From Lindgomyces ingoldianus (lineage: Eukaryota > Ascomycota > Dothideomycetes > Pleosporales > Lindgomycetaceae): a DNA stretch of 64,000 bases. Of this stretch, positions 44,603-55,269 are shown in pieces (position 1 is the first letter of the stretch; each line of letters begins with the position of its first letter). The stretch is from assembly GCF_010093535.1 (NCBI RefSeq), contig NW_022985199.1:186001-250000 (forward strand). Reading direction: 5' to 3'. The position numbers and the translations under genes are program-made. The notes below the pieces were generated by a model. It made no database searches. It was not told the DNA's origin and worked only from the letters and a program-made list of their open reading frames with translations.

Positions 44603-46088
44603 ACGCACAGAAATAGATGTACAGCATCAAATGAAACTAATAAAAGACACGCACTGGCACAAACGATCCTTAATTTCAACATTTTTTCTTCTTGCTTTTA
44701 GCACCTTCACTTCGCATGGATATGGTGCTGTTTGGGGATATACTCAATTGGGTTGTTAGAGGGACCTGTGAGATTTGGGCGTTTGGCGGCTCTCTGATAT
44801 CCCCCGTCATTATTACGGAGACTTTATCTGAACGGTGCTGCATTTATTAGGGAGACAGTGGTTGCAGAGGTGCTCAAGACTGACTGAATCTTGGAGAGTT
44901 GTAGCAACGCTTTGCGGATTTGTTTGGTTTTTTTTTGTGTACATACCTTTTATTCCTTCAGCTCACCAAAGCAAAATTTAATGATATTGAACCCAAATCG
45001 CAATCCCTCTTCTCTTCTCTTGAACTCCATTGCAGCCTCGGGACGCCGAGGTATCTGGTCTCGGATTTGTAATTCCCCTAACCGTCTCGCCCGATAAACT
45101 TTAACCCCCCACCTTTCAACACGAGCCCAACTCCCCGCTCCAGCCTATCAAACCACCCATCCTGCGTCTTCCAAGCCCCATCTTCCCCTCTTGAGTTTCT
45201 TGTATGTCACCTCCCCGCTCTGGTTTGGCGTGGCATGCGCAGATGAGATTTTGACAGCTGACCGACTGGATGTTCGAATCCAAGCTGATGGAGGCTGGGG
45301 CAAGGGGAAGCGAACATGAACCTGGGATTTGGAGGGACTGCAGCGGGCGGGTAAATTTGCCGGATGGGTTTGCTAGGGGTGGGGATTGGAGGCGATGATT
45401 ATTGTATGCGTGGGTGAGGGAGGGATGTGCGACTCACGTGGCTAAGTGATTGAGGTACAGAAGGTCTTGGATTATAGCTAAGGCATTGCGAAGATATCAT
45501 GATGCATCCAAAGAAGCGCCATCTGCACCCCTCGAGAGGGGACCTCTGTATGCTGCAACAGAAGGAAGGGTGGCGTCATACATGAGGCTCTGGAGGATCA
45601 CATTGCGTTGCTGATTGCGAAAGCTGATGCGAACTGGGCGCCTTCTGGACCGAAACTTCTTGCCTGAGACATCTGCCATTTTTGGGCCTCACGACAACCT
45701 TGGAGCGCAGTGCAGAGTCACACACGTTTCAGGCCTAAGACAATGATGACATGAGAGGACAAAGTGGATTGTCTACGACTGCATTAAGTCGTTTAGTTCA
45801 GCCATGCTACGAACACCGATAACCATCTCCATCCCCCTCCTTTGATCCAAGGCTCCGAAGAGAGTGCCCTTCACTCCAAATATATAAAAGAAAGATAGTA
45901 AAGGAAACGCGGATGTCTTGAATCAGGTATAAGTTTCGTTGAGCCCCTTCCTAAAGCCCCCTAATCGCAAGTCTCAAAGAAAGAAGAAACGTAAAGGTCA
46001 GCGTTTAAAAACCCCCGACATACCATTCAGGTCAGTTAAGGTTACAAAAGAGTAAACATCGAAAGTGCTCAATTGGCAGGCGGGTAAT
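44603..46088. other. convergent 3' intergenic region
   Basis: 1.5 kb between two 3' ends. A 60-codon minus-strand ATG frame (45679-45497) has a fair start context but no recognised family and is not called. Confidence 0.4.
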
Positions 46089-47450
46089 CTAGTACGCATC
46101 GCCGAAGATCTCCTTCGGACTCTGCACCATGTCCTCGTGGGTGGCGAGTTTACGTCCCTGGATCTTCTTCGACGCCTTGCGATCCTTCTTGGTGACTAGA
46201 TGCGGAGTGATGGGAGTGACTGGAGTGAACGGCATGTAAGGCGAATACGGTGTATATGGCACACCGGTCTTAGGAGTCGTCATTGACAGCTTGTCCATAC
46301 GCCTGTCAACATATGTTGTTCGGAGCTCAGGAGATTTGAGGGGCTCGGCAAAGCCTCGAAGAGGGAGGGAGTTCGAGCTTGATGTGGCGGACCTGTTGCC
46401 ATTGGTGGTTGGTGAGTGGGAGGAGGAGCCTACACGCTGGGGCGCTGGATGTGGGAGAGGTTGAACTTCATCGAGTTTTTCGTATGCCTCCTCATCGCCG
46501 GGAGTGGCTGGCGAGTTCTGCTGTGTTGGTGGGGATGGAGGAGCGCCAGGGTTGTAGAAGCGTGGAGAGAGTGGTGTGCGGGCTTCATCATGGACAGACT
46601 CGCCAGGGTACTTTTGAATTGGCCCTGAGATGCGTAGGTTTTTGAGATTGAAGCGGGTCTTGCTACTCGAGGAGGCGATGGAATTGTGAGATTTTTTGGA
46701 GAGGATGCTGCGTGGGCTGGCTGGCGGTTGGTCTCGAAGACGATCCCTTGGGAGGGGAGCAGTGGGTGGGCCATTGTGATAGCCAGGCGGGTATATGGCC
46801 TTGATTGGTGAGCTTGGGTTCGATTGAGGTTCCCGTGTCGCAGAGGTGCTGATCTCCGAAGGTCTTCTGTCCTTAGGGCCTGTCTCTTCGTGTTCAGTTG
46901 TGCTGACTTGGGAGTATGACTTCTTCCTGTCATGGTCCATGACGGCAGCATATAGGCGTTCCATCTCGGCTTGAGCACGCTCGCGGTCCGCTTCAACAAC
47001 CTTCTGGTCGAAAGAACTGGGGGACTGTACGACGGGACTCTGTGGACTGCCAACCGCGGAATCGCTAATACTCGGAGGCTTCTTGAACAATTTCTTAGAC
47101 CAAGAAGTAACAGAGCGGGCGGACCCAGGTGATGCTGGTGTCTTGACAGGTGGTTTTGTGGTAACCAGCTCGAGCTCCAGGGTCTTGGGAGAGGTCTGCG
47201 TCTTTCGTCTCATCCTTCTTCCGACGGTGAGGAGCAGAACCCCCCAAATAAGTACCGTAAGGACGTAGCCGCCGACGAGGCCGCAAATCTGCGCAGGGAG
47301 AGGCGTTGCGTTTCGAGCGACGTAGTTTGAGGTAGGAGCTCGGCCCTCGAGTGCGTGAGCAGGGTCTCTTGGGATGAAACCTGGTGCGGCGTCTGCCCAA
47401 GAGGTGATAAGAAGCAGAGACAGAGCCGAAGGAAGCCTGCTCAGCATCAT
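46089..47450 (-). CDS. uncharacterised single-pass membrane protein, 453 aa
   Basis: Single exon. MMLSRLPSALSLLLITSWADA is a signal peptide. A short ectodomain follows, then one transmembrane helix (about 56-76, CGLVGGYVLTVLIWGVLLLT) and a long cytosolic tail starting with RRMRRK. The tail is Ser/Pro-rich with a basic, ordered end (YVDRRMDKLSM, then repeated TPYSPYMPFTPVTPITP and KKDRKASKKIQGRKL, ending KEIFGDAY). I know no function for this family. The Ser/Thr-Pro runs suggest kinase regulation at the plasma membrane or a vesicle; this is inference. Confidence 0.82.
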   Translation of the reverse strand: MMLSRLPSALSLLLITSWADAAPGFIPRDPAHALEGRAPTSNYVARNATPLPAQICGLVGGYVLTVLIWGVLLLTVGRRMRRKTQTSPKTLELELVTTKPPVKTPASPGSARSVTSWSKKLFKKPPSISDSAVGSPQSPVVQSPSSFDQKVVEADRERAQAEMERLYAAVMDHDRKKSYSQVSTTEHEETGPKDRRPSEISTSATREPQSNPSSPIKAIYPPGYHNGPPTAPLPRDRLRDQPPASPRSILSKKSHNSIASSSSKTRFNLKNLRISGPIQKYPGESVHDEARTPLSPRFYNPGAPPSPPTQQNSPATPGDEEAYEKLDEVQPLPHPAPQRVGSSSHSPTTNGNRSATSSSNSLPLRGFAEPLKSPELRTTYVDRRMDKLSMTTPKTGVPYTPYSPYMPFTPVTPITPHLVTKKDRKASKKIQGRKLATHEDMVQSPKEIFGDAY

Positions 47451-48929
47451 TAAAGGGTGGCCGACCTAAGTCTTAATGCGACGCGGGTTGCGACACACAC
47501 AGGAGCCGGTTGAAATGCAAAGTGTAACAGTTGGCGACATTCTGATATGAAGACGGGCGCCTGTACATATTTCTACCCAGCGCCAGCGATGGGCTGTGAG
47601 GGCGAGCGAGTGATGGGGTTCGAGGTCGCTATGCGCGCTGATTGGGGCCGCTGTTTCGCTGATGGTGAGCGTGCAGCCAGGCGCATGCGTTGTTTAGCCG
47701 CCCGCAGCGGGTCCATCATGCGGGCTATCCCGTATTTGGGAGAGCCGTGGACACTCTCGTGCGGATCATTCGAGATCTGGGCCGTTTTGAGATGTATTTT
47801 TCAAGTGCACAGAGAAGATTTTGGCGACTAGACTAGTGGATTGGAATCCGTAGTCAGGAAACAACGTCAAAATGTCAAAACTTCTGCGGGTTGCTCTCTC
47901 GGAATATCGAAACGTCGAAAACATCCCAAAATACCACACCCCAACGACATGAATCGCCCCGTGCGGATCTGCGCCATGTCTCCAGTGAAATGCTCCAGCA
48001 CTGTGCGGGAAACGGTCGGACCGCATGCATGAATGAGATCCTTGCCTGTTAAATTCATTATTGTTTCTTTGTGGTGTGATTCGTTTCTGGCTGCGTTTTA
48101 GCTCCATGTTTCCCTAAGCGCCGACGAAGTTGAGTCTAGCACCAATCAAGTCTCGATTCACCTTATCCATCACAAGCCCCTTGGTCAAGCCTCCAGCCTG
48201 TGCAAGTCTTTCTCCTTCAAGGCCTCCAAACTAAACAGTGTGGCCAGACTTTATCGTCGAGCCTCGTCACATTGAAAACCACGCCGGTTCACGCTATCAC
48301 AGCTCAAAAGCATTGCAACTGGTCCAAACTGACCTCGCTACCGCCAATGTGTGCTGGGACTTAGAATTGGTCGAAGTCATGATATGAACTCAATTGGACA
48401 TCTCCGTCGCTTAGATTTGGGTTTGGGGGACAGCCCCTATGCAGTTCTGTTGCGTTAATCAAGAGTTCCATCAATCACCCCTTCATGCTCACGCACACCA
48501 CTGAATCCGCCCTGGAGTGAACAGCTCTTTCCACCATGTCACTAGAACTAAGAAGGGATTGTCTTGAATCATCACCTGGACTTCATGCTCTGCTAGAGAA
48601 CTGTGTGATTGGGATCCCGCATTGTAGGCTTTACAGCGAAAGCATGAATGGAAGACGGTGCAAGGAGCTTCATCCCTAAATACCAGTTCCGTTCGTCGCC
48701 CATCTACTACCCGGTCCGGTAAATCGCTAACTAGACGCACCATGTCCGTCACCGAATTAGCGAAAGCCAGCAAAACATATCCGTTCTCGCAGAAGGCGTT
48801 GGGAGCTTACCATCTGAGGTTGGGATAATGACACCAATCTGGCTTGATATCATGCCGAAAGGTCAAGCAGCCTGACAAGGTCGACAAAAAAGCACAAATG
48901 ACTAAACGGGATGCCTCCTGGTTTCGGTT
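47451..48929. other. intergenic, 1.5 kb
   Basis: It holds the upstream region of the 453-aa membrane protein gene and the 3' flank of the TFIP11-like gene. A minus-strand frame near 48820-48489 looks somewhat protein-like but has no start in good context and no recognised motif. Confidence 0.35.
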
Positions 48930-50816
48930 TCATTTTCCTTCAGCCCTGTGCACTAGTCCGTCCTCCATCCCAATCGGCTCCCACAAATCCAAGTTGCTCT
49001 TGTTCTGCGCGTACACGACATCGCCTTTCAGGTATACCCTCACACCTCCTCTGCCGGTTGCGCTCGCGGTAATTCGGAAAAGAGGTAGTCCAGTAGTTGA
49101 GTGTGCCTCTCGCAAAGGTATAAGTAGCAGATTCTCTGCACCGCACCACGCGTCCAGGGCGTCCTTAAATGTCACCTCCTCGACTTCTTTTCGTACTGAA
49201 CGTGGTTCCTTGGTATTACTCTTATTTGGTCGGGGTGTCTCAGGGGCTGCAAGATCCGGAACTGGAAGCTGCAATTTGTGTTTGGATTCGTATCCCAAAT
49301 CAAGAGCCGAATTAATGAGATCGAGACCTTTATCAAACATATCGGTAAGGGCAGGCCTGATGTCGTCTGGGAATAACGTCTTGAACCATGACACCCACTG
49401 TCCCACTTCCGCATAATTGACCTCATCGGCGGTAAGCCACAAGTGAAGAATGGAAAGGTATTTGGTTTGCAGTTCTGAAGCAAGGAGTTGGCCCATAACC
49501 TTGGCAGATAATGGGGACCTCCAAGAGAGAACAGCCTCGAGTATAGTTAGATCCTGGTTACTGGGATCAATCTCCCAGATGCGAAGAAGAGCCGACAGAC
49601 GTGGCAACAAGGTTCGCATCAAAGTCGACTCGAATTGTTTCGGCAATGTCCTTAGGCTCAGCGACGGGCCGTCATACAGGTTACAGTTGCGCAGGAGCAT
49701 CCCAACTTTCTCCTTGAGTTGGGCGAGAAGACTCTCAGCATGGTGTTGCGGAAGATGTTCAAGCCAGGGGAGCACCCACAGGTATGGAAATGCGTTGGAC
49801 TGAGGCTTCCATCGCGTAAGTTCCATAGAAAGGTTGAGGATGGCCTGGTCGAGCAAATTTCTATACATCCAAGTAGGCAAGATGGCCTGCCACTCGGACA
49901 GGGTGGCGAAGGCGGCTTCAAAGCCGTGTTCTCCGATAGCGGCTTTGCGGAGTTGAGGTAAGAGGAGTGTATAAACCATGGATTGATATGGCGTTGTCCT
50001 TTTTCGGTCTTCGTCCTGAATCCTCAGCATGGGCCCAAGGCTCTTCAGCGCTTCTTGGATGCCCAAGGGGTTCTCTACCGGATCGAATGGGAGTGACTTG
50101 AGGTAGGGGGTCAGGATCCCGACGGCGAGGTCTGCATTCACCGAATCTGAAAACTTTTGCTGGAAGCGATGAAGCTGGCTCACTATTTCTTGAAACGAGA
50201 TGTTGAGGGAAAGTTGGCTGAGTGCCATCGCTGCTGTGTTAATCTCAGCAGCCTTCTGAATCTCAGCCTCCAGTTGAAAAGCTTCTTGCTCCAAGCGCAG
50301 TTCTTCGTTCAATGCTAAGCTTTCCTGAGAGCAAAGTGTGTTCCACTCCTCGGCGAAGCCTTCGAGGGCTTGTCTCTGTGGTGCTGCATCGCCTCCCCTT
50401 AATCGTAGCTCGCGGGTTGATACCACTGTGCCGCCCGACGTAGTAGCATCGACCAGTGTCTTGAGAGACAGAGGAATGTGTAGGCCGTTTTCGGTGGAAG
50501 TTCGAATAGTAGTCTTTTTCGGTTTTTGTGCAGTTTGTGGTGTGTTCGAGCCACTGCGTCCCGAGCCGAGTCTCGTATCTTTCTTCTCAACGCGTTGCGA
50601 AGACTCATGAGCAGGAGCACCCAAGCCAGCGCCTGCCGGTCTGAGGGACACTGCTATCGGTTCTGATATGCCTTGGTTGTTCGCCCCTAATCCCATCCCC
50701 TTGACAAAGCCTTGCCGCAGAAGCATTCTTTCACCAAAGGATAACTTCGCTGTCTTCGCGCTCTTGCCTCCTTGGCCATCCTCAGCGAACTTTCGCTTGC
50801 CGTGATTCAGCTCCAT
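48930..50816 (-). CDS. NTR1: TFIP11/Ntr1-like G-patch spliceosome factor
   Basis: Single exon, 628 aa, start MELNHGKRKFAED at a clear ATG. A G-patch lies at about 27-67 (ERMLLRQGFVKGMGLGANNQ then GISEPIAV), the glycine-rich motif that activates a DEAH helicase. Residues about 170-560 form the helical GCFC (GC-rich sequence DNA-binding factor-like) region with conserved Trp/Pro-rich stretches such as FATLSEWQAILPTWMYRNLL, PYLWVLPWLEHLP and WLTADEVNYAEVGQWVSWFK. The C terminus (FKDALDAWCGAENLLLIPL) matches the TFIP11/Ntr1 end. Known family role: with the DEAH helicase Prp43 it disassembles spent spliceosomes. The protein is shorter than animal TFIP11 (about 840 aa), lacking the acidic N-terminal region. 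PAXBP1-type GCFC proteins lack the G-patch and are excluded. Confidence 0.88.
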   Translation of the reverse strand: MELNHGKRKFAEDGQGGKSAKTAKLSFGERMLLRQGFVKGMGLGANNQGISEPIAVSLRPAGAGLGAPAHESSQRVEKKDTRLGSGRSGSNTPQTAQKPKKTTIRTSTENGLHIPLSLKTLVDATTSGGTVVSTRELRLRGGDAAPQRQALEGFAEEWNTLCSQESLALNEELRLEQEAFQLEAEIQKAAEINTAAMALSQLSLNISFQEIVSQLHRFQQKFSDSVNADLAVGILTPYLKSLPFDPVENPLGIQEALKSLGPMLRIQDEDRKRTTPYQSMVYTLLLPQLRKAAIGEHGFEAAFATLSEWQAILPTWMYRNLLDQAILNLSMELTRWKPQSNAFPYLWVLPWLEHLPQHHAESLLAQLKEKVGMLLRNCNLYDGPSLSLRTLPKQFESTLMRTLLPRLSALLRIWEIDPSNQDLTILEAVLSWRSPLSAKVMGQLLASELQTKYLSILHLWLTADEVNYAEVGQWVSWFKTLFPDDIRPALTDMFDKGLDLINSALDLGYESKHKLQLPVPDLAAPETPRPNKSNTKEPRSVRKEVEEVTFKDALDAWCGAENLLLIPLREAHSTTGLPLFRITASATGRGGVRVYLKGDVVYAQNKSNLDLWEPIGMEDGLVHRAEGK

Positions 50817-51204
50817 ATCGATTGGATGTAGAATTGTGGACTTGTTTGCGGTTGGAGGGACGTTGGCGAAGGTATTATCATTTGCAGAAGCAACGATCAG
50901 TAAGCGACAGGCGGTCTTCTTGCTAACCTGACGAAAGTGCGGGAGGATGCTTGATGGGCTTTCGGGTTTGCTATGGTGGTGGTGGTGGTGGTGGTGGTGG
51001 AAGTGAAGGGATCGTCAAGGCGGCCTGGAGGATTTATTGAAGTGGTGGCTTGTGCACGGTGCCAAGATGCTCTATTATTGGTGTGGCGTCTGCGCCATCA
51101 CAATTCGCTATCTCGTGCAACACGGGACAACACCACGGAGTCCCCCTTTACAGCATCAGTCTCTCACTCACCAGCGGGTAGCCTCCCGCTCCATCTTGCT
51201 TGCC
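50817..51204. promoter_or_regulatory. bidirectional promoter region with GGT microsatellite
   Basis: 388 bp between divergent start codons. It includes the GGT run at 50975-51000. Confidence 0.45.
50975..51000. repeat. (GGT)n microsatellite
   Basis: About nine GGT units in the likely leader or promoter of the 1083-aa protein gene. Confidence 0.95.
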
Positions 51205-54200
51205 ATGGCTGCCTCGGCCTCACCCACGGCAATGTCACACCCAATTCCCCTCCGTTCTCCCGACAGCCCAACGGTCGGCCTCGCCCATCCGACGCCTGAT
51301 ATCGGGCCATATACCAGCAACATTGAGAGGCTGGAGGAACATGCAGAGCGGATGAGCTCTCGAGGATCCGATATCGGCGAGGAAATCCGGAAGTTGCAGC
51401 GCGAGCAGAAGTTATCAGACAGCCGCAGGTCGTCACTGCATTCAGGTGTTACTGAGGAAGGGGCGAGGCCCTTCAGCTCGAGAAGCCGCAACGCCTCAAC
51501 TAGCTCGTATGCAAACTCAATCGTAGACGTCAATGGTGCGGCACGGTGGGGCGGTTACTCTCCTGGGGCCTTCGTCACTTCCCCGGTGGGGTCCCTCCGC
51601 TCCGCAACTTCCTTCAACCAGACACAGTTGCAGCGGCAGCGCTCGGGATCAAGGGCATCGCGACTCGGCCAGGTTGTGCACACCGAAGAAGACGATGGCG
51701 AGCCGCAAGCTCATCGCAGTAGCCCTGGCTCACCACAGTCACACATATCCGCTTCCGGACAGCATTCCGTGTCGTCCTTCACAAAAACGCACGACCAGAT
51801 GATACAGGAGATTCAGGATGGTCTCCAACATGTCCCTTCCCATGATCAACACGTGGAGCACATGCAGCAGGAGCGCTTCATGGACGAGCACGACTACCCA
51901 GATCGGCCGGCGACCGCAGCTTCCACCGACACATCCCACCAGGCCCGAACACTGTGGCAGGACTTCGACGGGGCGCACTGTCCCGATACTGTCTATGAGG
52001 AAGAACCCGAGCCGCCCTCCGGAGGTGGCAGCCGGAACTCGTCCCTGTTGAGGTCTGTTCCTGACCTCCCGCCCCAAGTCGTGCCTCCCCCCGGGGAGAA
52101 TATGGTCTTCTACCCCGCCCCAGTCCCCAAGATGCTTAATCTCCCCAAGCGTCTCTCACAGATGCCAGCCGCCAACGTCCAGGCCCGGCGACGCACCCAG
52201 TTGCTGGAGTCTATGCAAACAGACAACAGGAAGTCTGCAGCTTGGCTGCCGGATGATGTCGGAGCAGAGGCTTCCAAGCAGAACAGAAAGAGTAGGATGA
52301 GTCTGGCGAACCTGCCTCCTCAACTGCGAGCGAGTGCTTACTTCGATCAAGTTGGGCCCGCTCAAGAGTTTGAGGTCAAAGGTGAATCCGCTGAAGACAC
52401 ACTTGACAGTATCTTAGATGCTTCCGCACACGCACCTGTTTCTGCTTTCACTGATCATCCATTTGTCGGTCACGCAGGTGCCGATATCTATGCGAGTGAG
52501 CATACCCGGAAACCCTCCAAGAGCACTGAGCAGGACAAAGTGGACGCGAGAAAGAGTCGAAGCTCCCTCAACCTTCTAGACACTCGCCGGAACTCAAGCG
52601 GCGACCCCTTAAATAAGTTGAAGAAACGGAACAGCTCCCAAGACTTAAACAGGTTGACTGTCAGGGCCAGCGCCAGCCGAATGAGCTTAGGGGATGAGCT
52701 TGATGATCCAAATCAAGAAGGAAGAGGCCGCGAAGCAAGGGACGAAATGACACCAACCGGCCGATCCGTCGATGGCGATCATATCGTCCATCCCGACGAT
52801 GAAGTTCAGCGGGAAGAAGAGGCGGAAGTGAAAGAGGAAGAGGAAGAGGAGGAGAATCAGCATCTCCAACATTTTGGCCCTCCAACCACCCTTCTTGCAG
52901 AGCTTCAGATGCGTAAGCAACAACAAAAGAGCCGCAATTTAACTGCTGCAACCGCATTTCCAAATGGAATGCATGCCACTTTGCTCCAGCTCGACGCTGT
53001 GGCCGAGGTCGAAAAGAATCGCCGCAAGGGACAAAAGGTCAATCTTGCTTGGGAAGCTGCTCCTGCCTTAGGAGATGAAGATGATGACTCAGATGACGAT
53101 GTGCCCCTTGGTGTCCTTTTCCCTGCTCGTGAGGGACTAGCGAACAAGAGAACTGGAGCCGCCGCCCAACAGACGTCAGACTGGGATCGTCCGTTGGGAC
53201 TTATCGCGCAGCGCGAGCTCGAGGATAATGAGCCACTAAGTCGGCGTCGCACTAGGCTCCTCGGCGTAGATCCCAACAAAGCCAGAGATCATAGCCCGAG
53301 CAAGCGCCGGACACAGATTCCGGAGATCTCTCTAAGCCAGCAATATTTGGCCGACCCTGCTACATCCACTCCTCAGCCTGAGGAGGAGGAGGACGATGAA
53401 GGGGAGACTCTTGCGCAGCGCCTCCGCCGCCTCAAAAATCGGCAAACGCTTGATAACGCTCTTGACACTGATGTGCGCAAGAGCACTGTCAGCGGTGACT
53501 TCGCCGCTGAGATGTTGAGCCAGCTTGGGGTGTCCCCAGAAGAAGAAAAGCCGAAGATATCACCAATTGCAGGGGAAGGAGAGGAGGAGACCCTTGGCCA
53601 ACGCCGTGAGCGCTTGCGAGCCGAAGCGGTCGCCCGCGGTGATGCCAATCCTTTGGGCAGCCGTCCTCCTCTTCGAGCCTCGATGAGTATGGCAGATATT
53701 CTCTCAGCTCATCCAGTCGACAACTCCAACGCAGCTCGCAAGGTCTCCGATGAGCAGTTTTTATCTGCTTTGCCCCAAGGCAGCCTCCTCCAAAAGAACG
53801 AGCTTAAACAGTCCCAAAGACGAGCTAACATGTTGGATGCGAACCGACGCATTTCCAGCTACGGGAGTCTGGATAAACCCCTTTTAGGAGATGTCGGAAA
53901 GGAGGCACCTGAGCAGCCCATCGACGCTAAAATCCAGGCTTACAAGGACAAGATGTACGGTGAGCGTACTGCAGCAACGCCTCAGACCGCACCACTATCT
54001 GCACCCTCCATGATGTTCACCCCTCCAGTAGTGGGCGGCATGCTTCCAAGCATGCCAAGCATGAATTTCCCAGGACAGCGAGACAGCTACTTCCCCCAAA
54101 CAAACATGGGTATGGCTCCTTTCGGAATCAATGCTATGAATCCTATGGGCGTGGCACCCAACGGCTATGGCCTTCCAGGTGCAAACATGATGCCCCAACC

Positions 54201-54456
54201 GATGATGGGCATGAACATGGGCATGAATATGGGTATGAACATGAGTATGGGTATGGGCATGGGCATGGGCATGCCTATGAATGGCATGCAAGGCATGACA
54301 TATCCTTACCCTCAGGTGGGTGGTATGCGGCAATCCTCCATGGTTAATTTACCCATGCAAATGAACGGAATGCCTATGCAACAGTCTCTAGAGCCAGCAA
54401 TGGATCCGAGGCAGAGGGATATGGTTGATCGGTGGAGGCAATCCATCCGGCCTTGA
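51205..54456 (+). CDS. large disordered protein with Met/Gly repeat tail
   Basis: Single exon. I choose the ATG at 51205 (TGCCATGGC, good context; MAASASPTAMSHP), giving 1083 aa. The frame also has an ATG at 51067, which would add 46 residues. No named domain is recognised. An ordered helical segment lies near the N terminus (IERLEEHAERMSSRGSDIGE). The middle is Ser/Arg-rich with an acidic run (about 530-550). From about 625 come repeated modules: DDVPLGVLFPAREGLANKR, RPLGLIAQRELEDNEPLSRR, EGETLAQRLRRLKNRQTL and EEETLGQRRERLRAEA, each pairing an acidic lead with Arg/Leu helices. The tail (about 950-1055) is Met/Gly/Asn/Pro-rich with a run of Met-Gly dipeptides. Ascomycete homologues exist only as hypothetical proteins to my knowledge. 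Confidence 0.8.
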   Translation: MAASASPTAMSHPIPLRSPDSPTVGLAHPTPDIGPYTSNIERLEEHAERMSSRGSDIGEEIRKLQREQKLSDSRRSSLHSGVTEEGARPFSSRSRNASTSSYANSIVDVNGAARWGGYSPGAFVTSPVGSLRSATSFNQTQLQRQRSGSRASRLGQVVHTEEDDGEPQAHRSSPGSPQSHISASGQHSVSSFTKTHDQMIQEIQDGLQHVPSHDQHVEHMQQERFMDEHDYPDRPATAASTDTSHQARTLWQDFDGAHCPDTVYEEEPEPPSGGGSRNSSLLRSVPDLPPQVVPPPGENMVFYPAPVPKMLNLPKRLSQMPAANVQARRRTQLLESMQTDNRKSAAWLPDDVGAEASKQNRKSRMSLANLPPQLRASAYFDQVGPAQEFEVKGESAEDTLDSILDASAHAPVSAFTDHPFVGHAGADIYASEHTRKPSKSTEQDKVDARKSRSSLNLLDTRRNSSGDPLNKLKKRNSSQDLNRLTVRASASRMSLGDELDDPNQEGRGREARDEMTPTGRSVDGDHIVHPDDEVQREEEAEVKEEEEEEENQHLQHFGPPTTLLAELQMRKQQQKSRNLTAATAFPNGMHATLLQLDAVAEVEKNRRKGQKVNLAWEAAPALGDEDDDSDDDVPLGVLFPAREGLANKRTGAAAQQTSDWDRPLGLIAQRELEDNEPLSRRRTRLLGVDPNKARDHSPSKRRTQIPEISLSQQYLADPATSTPQPEEEEDDEGETLAQRLRRLKNRQTLDNALDTDVRKSTVSGDFAAEMLSQLGVSPEEEKPKISPIAGEGEEETLGQRRERLRAEAVARGDANPLGSRPPLRASMSMADILSAHPVDNSNAARKVSDEQFLSALPQGSLLQKNELKQSQRRANMLDANRRISSYGSLDKPLLGDVGKEAPEQPIDAKIQAYKDKMYGERTAATPQTAPLSAPSMMFTPPVVGGMLPSMPSMNFPGQRDSYFPQTNMGMAPFGINAMNPMGVAPNGYGLPGANMMPQPMMGMNMGMNMGMNMSMGMGMGMGMPMNGMQGMTYPYPQVGGMRQSSMVNLPMQMNGMPMQQSLEPAMDPRQRDMVDRWRQSIRP

Positions 54457-55269
54457 GTGGAACCAGTCTTTAAACAGCATCTTAGATTGGCGTTTTGACT
54501 TTCCTTTTTTTTTTTTTAGCATACTGACTTGTATTGGGTACCGGTAGTGCATTCCATGGCGTCTAGTCGTTGTCATGACGGACGGATTCTGCATAAAGCG
54601 CTCCCGGAAATGCATGGAATACTGGGTAGGACCGGGAAGTGGGGAAAATAATGTGATGATAACGGAGGATATGTTCTTTTATGTTCTCTTCCATACTTTT
54701 CGGTTCTTATAGCCTTTAATTCTCTACCACAAAGTCTACATTCTAGTTTACATTGCATGTCCTGCGGCATGTCGGCACCCCCAACAATGGAATATAATGT
54801 GTCTGATCTAGGGCAGAAAACTTCACCGTCTTGAAACACTTCTTAATTCTAGCAAGTGACCTTGACGAATCGGAGAATCCCTGTCGTCATCCCTAGCAGG
54901 CGTCAATATGCTGTAGCTGACAAGTATCTTCCTGTGCCAATTTGTATTGAATGGTGTTCATCAGTAATCCAGTCGAGTGGAGTTTAGCAAGACATCACAG
55001 GGTGACAGCAAAGAAGGTATCATCCCTGCGTAAGCTACGCGATCTCGTCGCACGATGGCTTGAATGAAACATGCCGTTATCGTTGAACTTGGTGCCACAA
55101 GATCTTAAGCTTCAGATGAAGCCCCCCTCAACACGTTTCGCCAACGGCTTACTTTCCCCCATTCTGCACTAGCGCGTTCCCCTCGAGGCACCGCCCTACT
55201 GCGTGCGCAAGGAAACTCAAGATGTAAGCACTTACCACCTGGTATTCCAGCACCTAGTAATTTCTATAG
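54457..55269. other. 3' flank and intergenic
   Basis: It includes a T13 run at 54505-54517 just after the 1083-aa protein gene. No gene seen. Confidence 0.4.

Noticed and set aside
45250..45300. TTCGAATCC resembling a tRNA B box
   Set aside because: No cloverleaf can be drawn around it.
45497..45679. 60-codon minus-strand ATG frame (MADVSGKKF...)
   Set aside because: Basic and short with no family; chance frames of this size are common here.
48489..48773. minus-strand frame of about 95 codons with protein-like composition
   Set aside because: No ATG in good context, no motif, no partner exons.
50973..51299. frame beginning with a Val run
   Set aside because: Translation of the GGT microsatellite in the leader, not a gene.
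53995..54333. His-rich antisense frame (HAHAHTHTHVH)
   Set aside because: It is the complement of the Met-Gly repeat; no independent evidence of translation.
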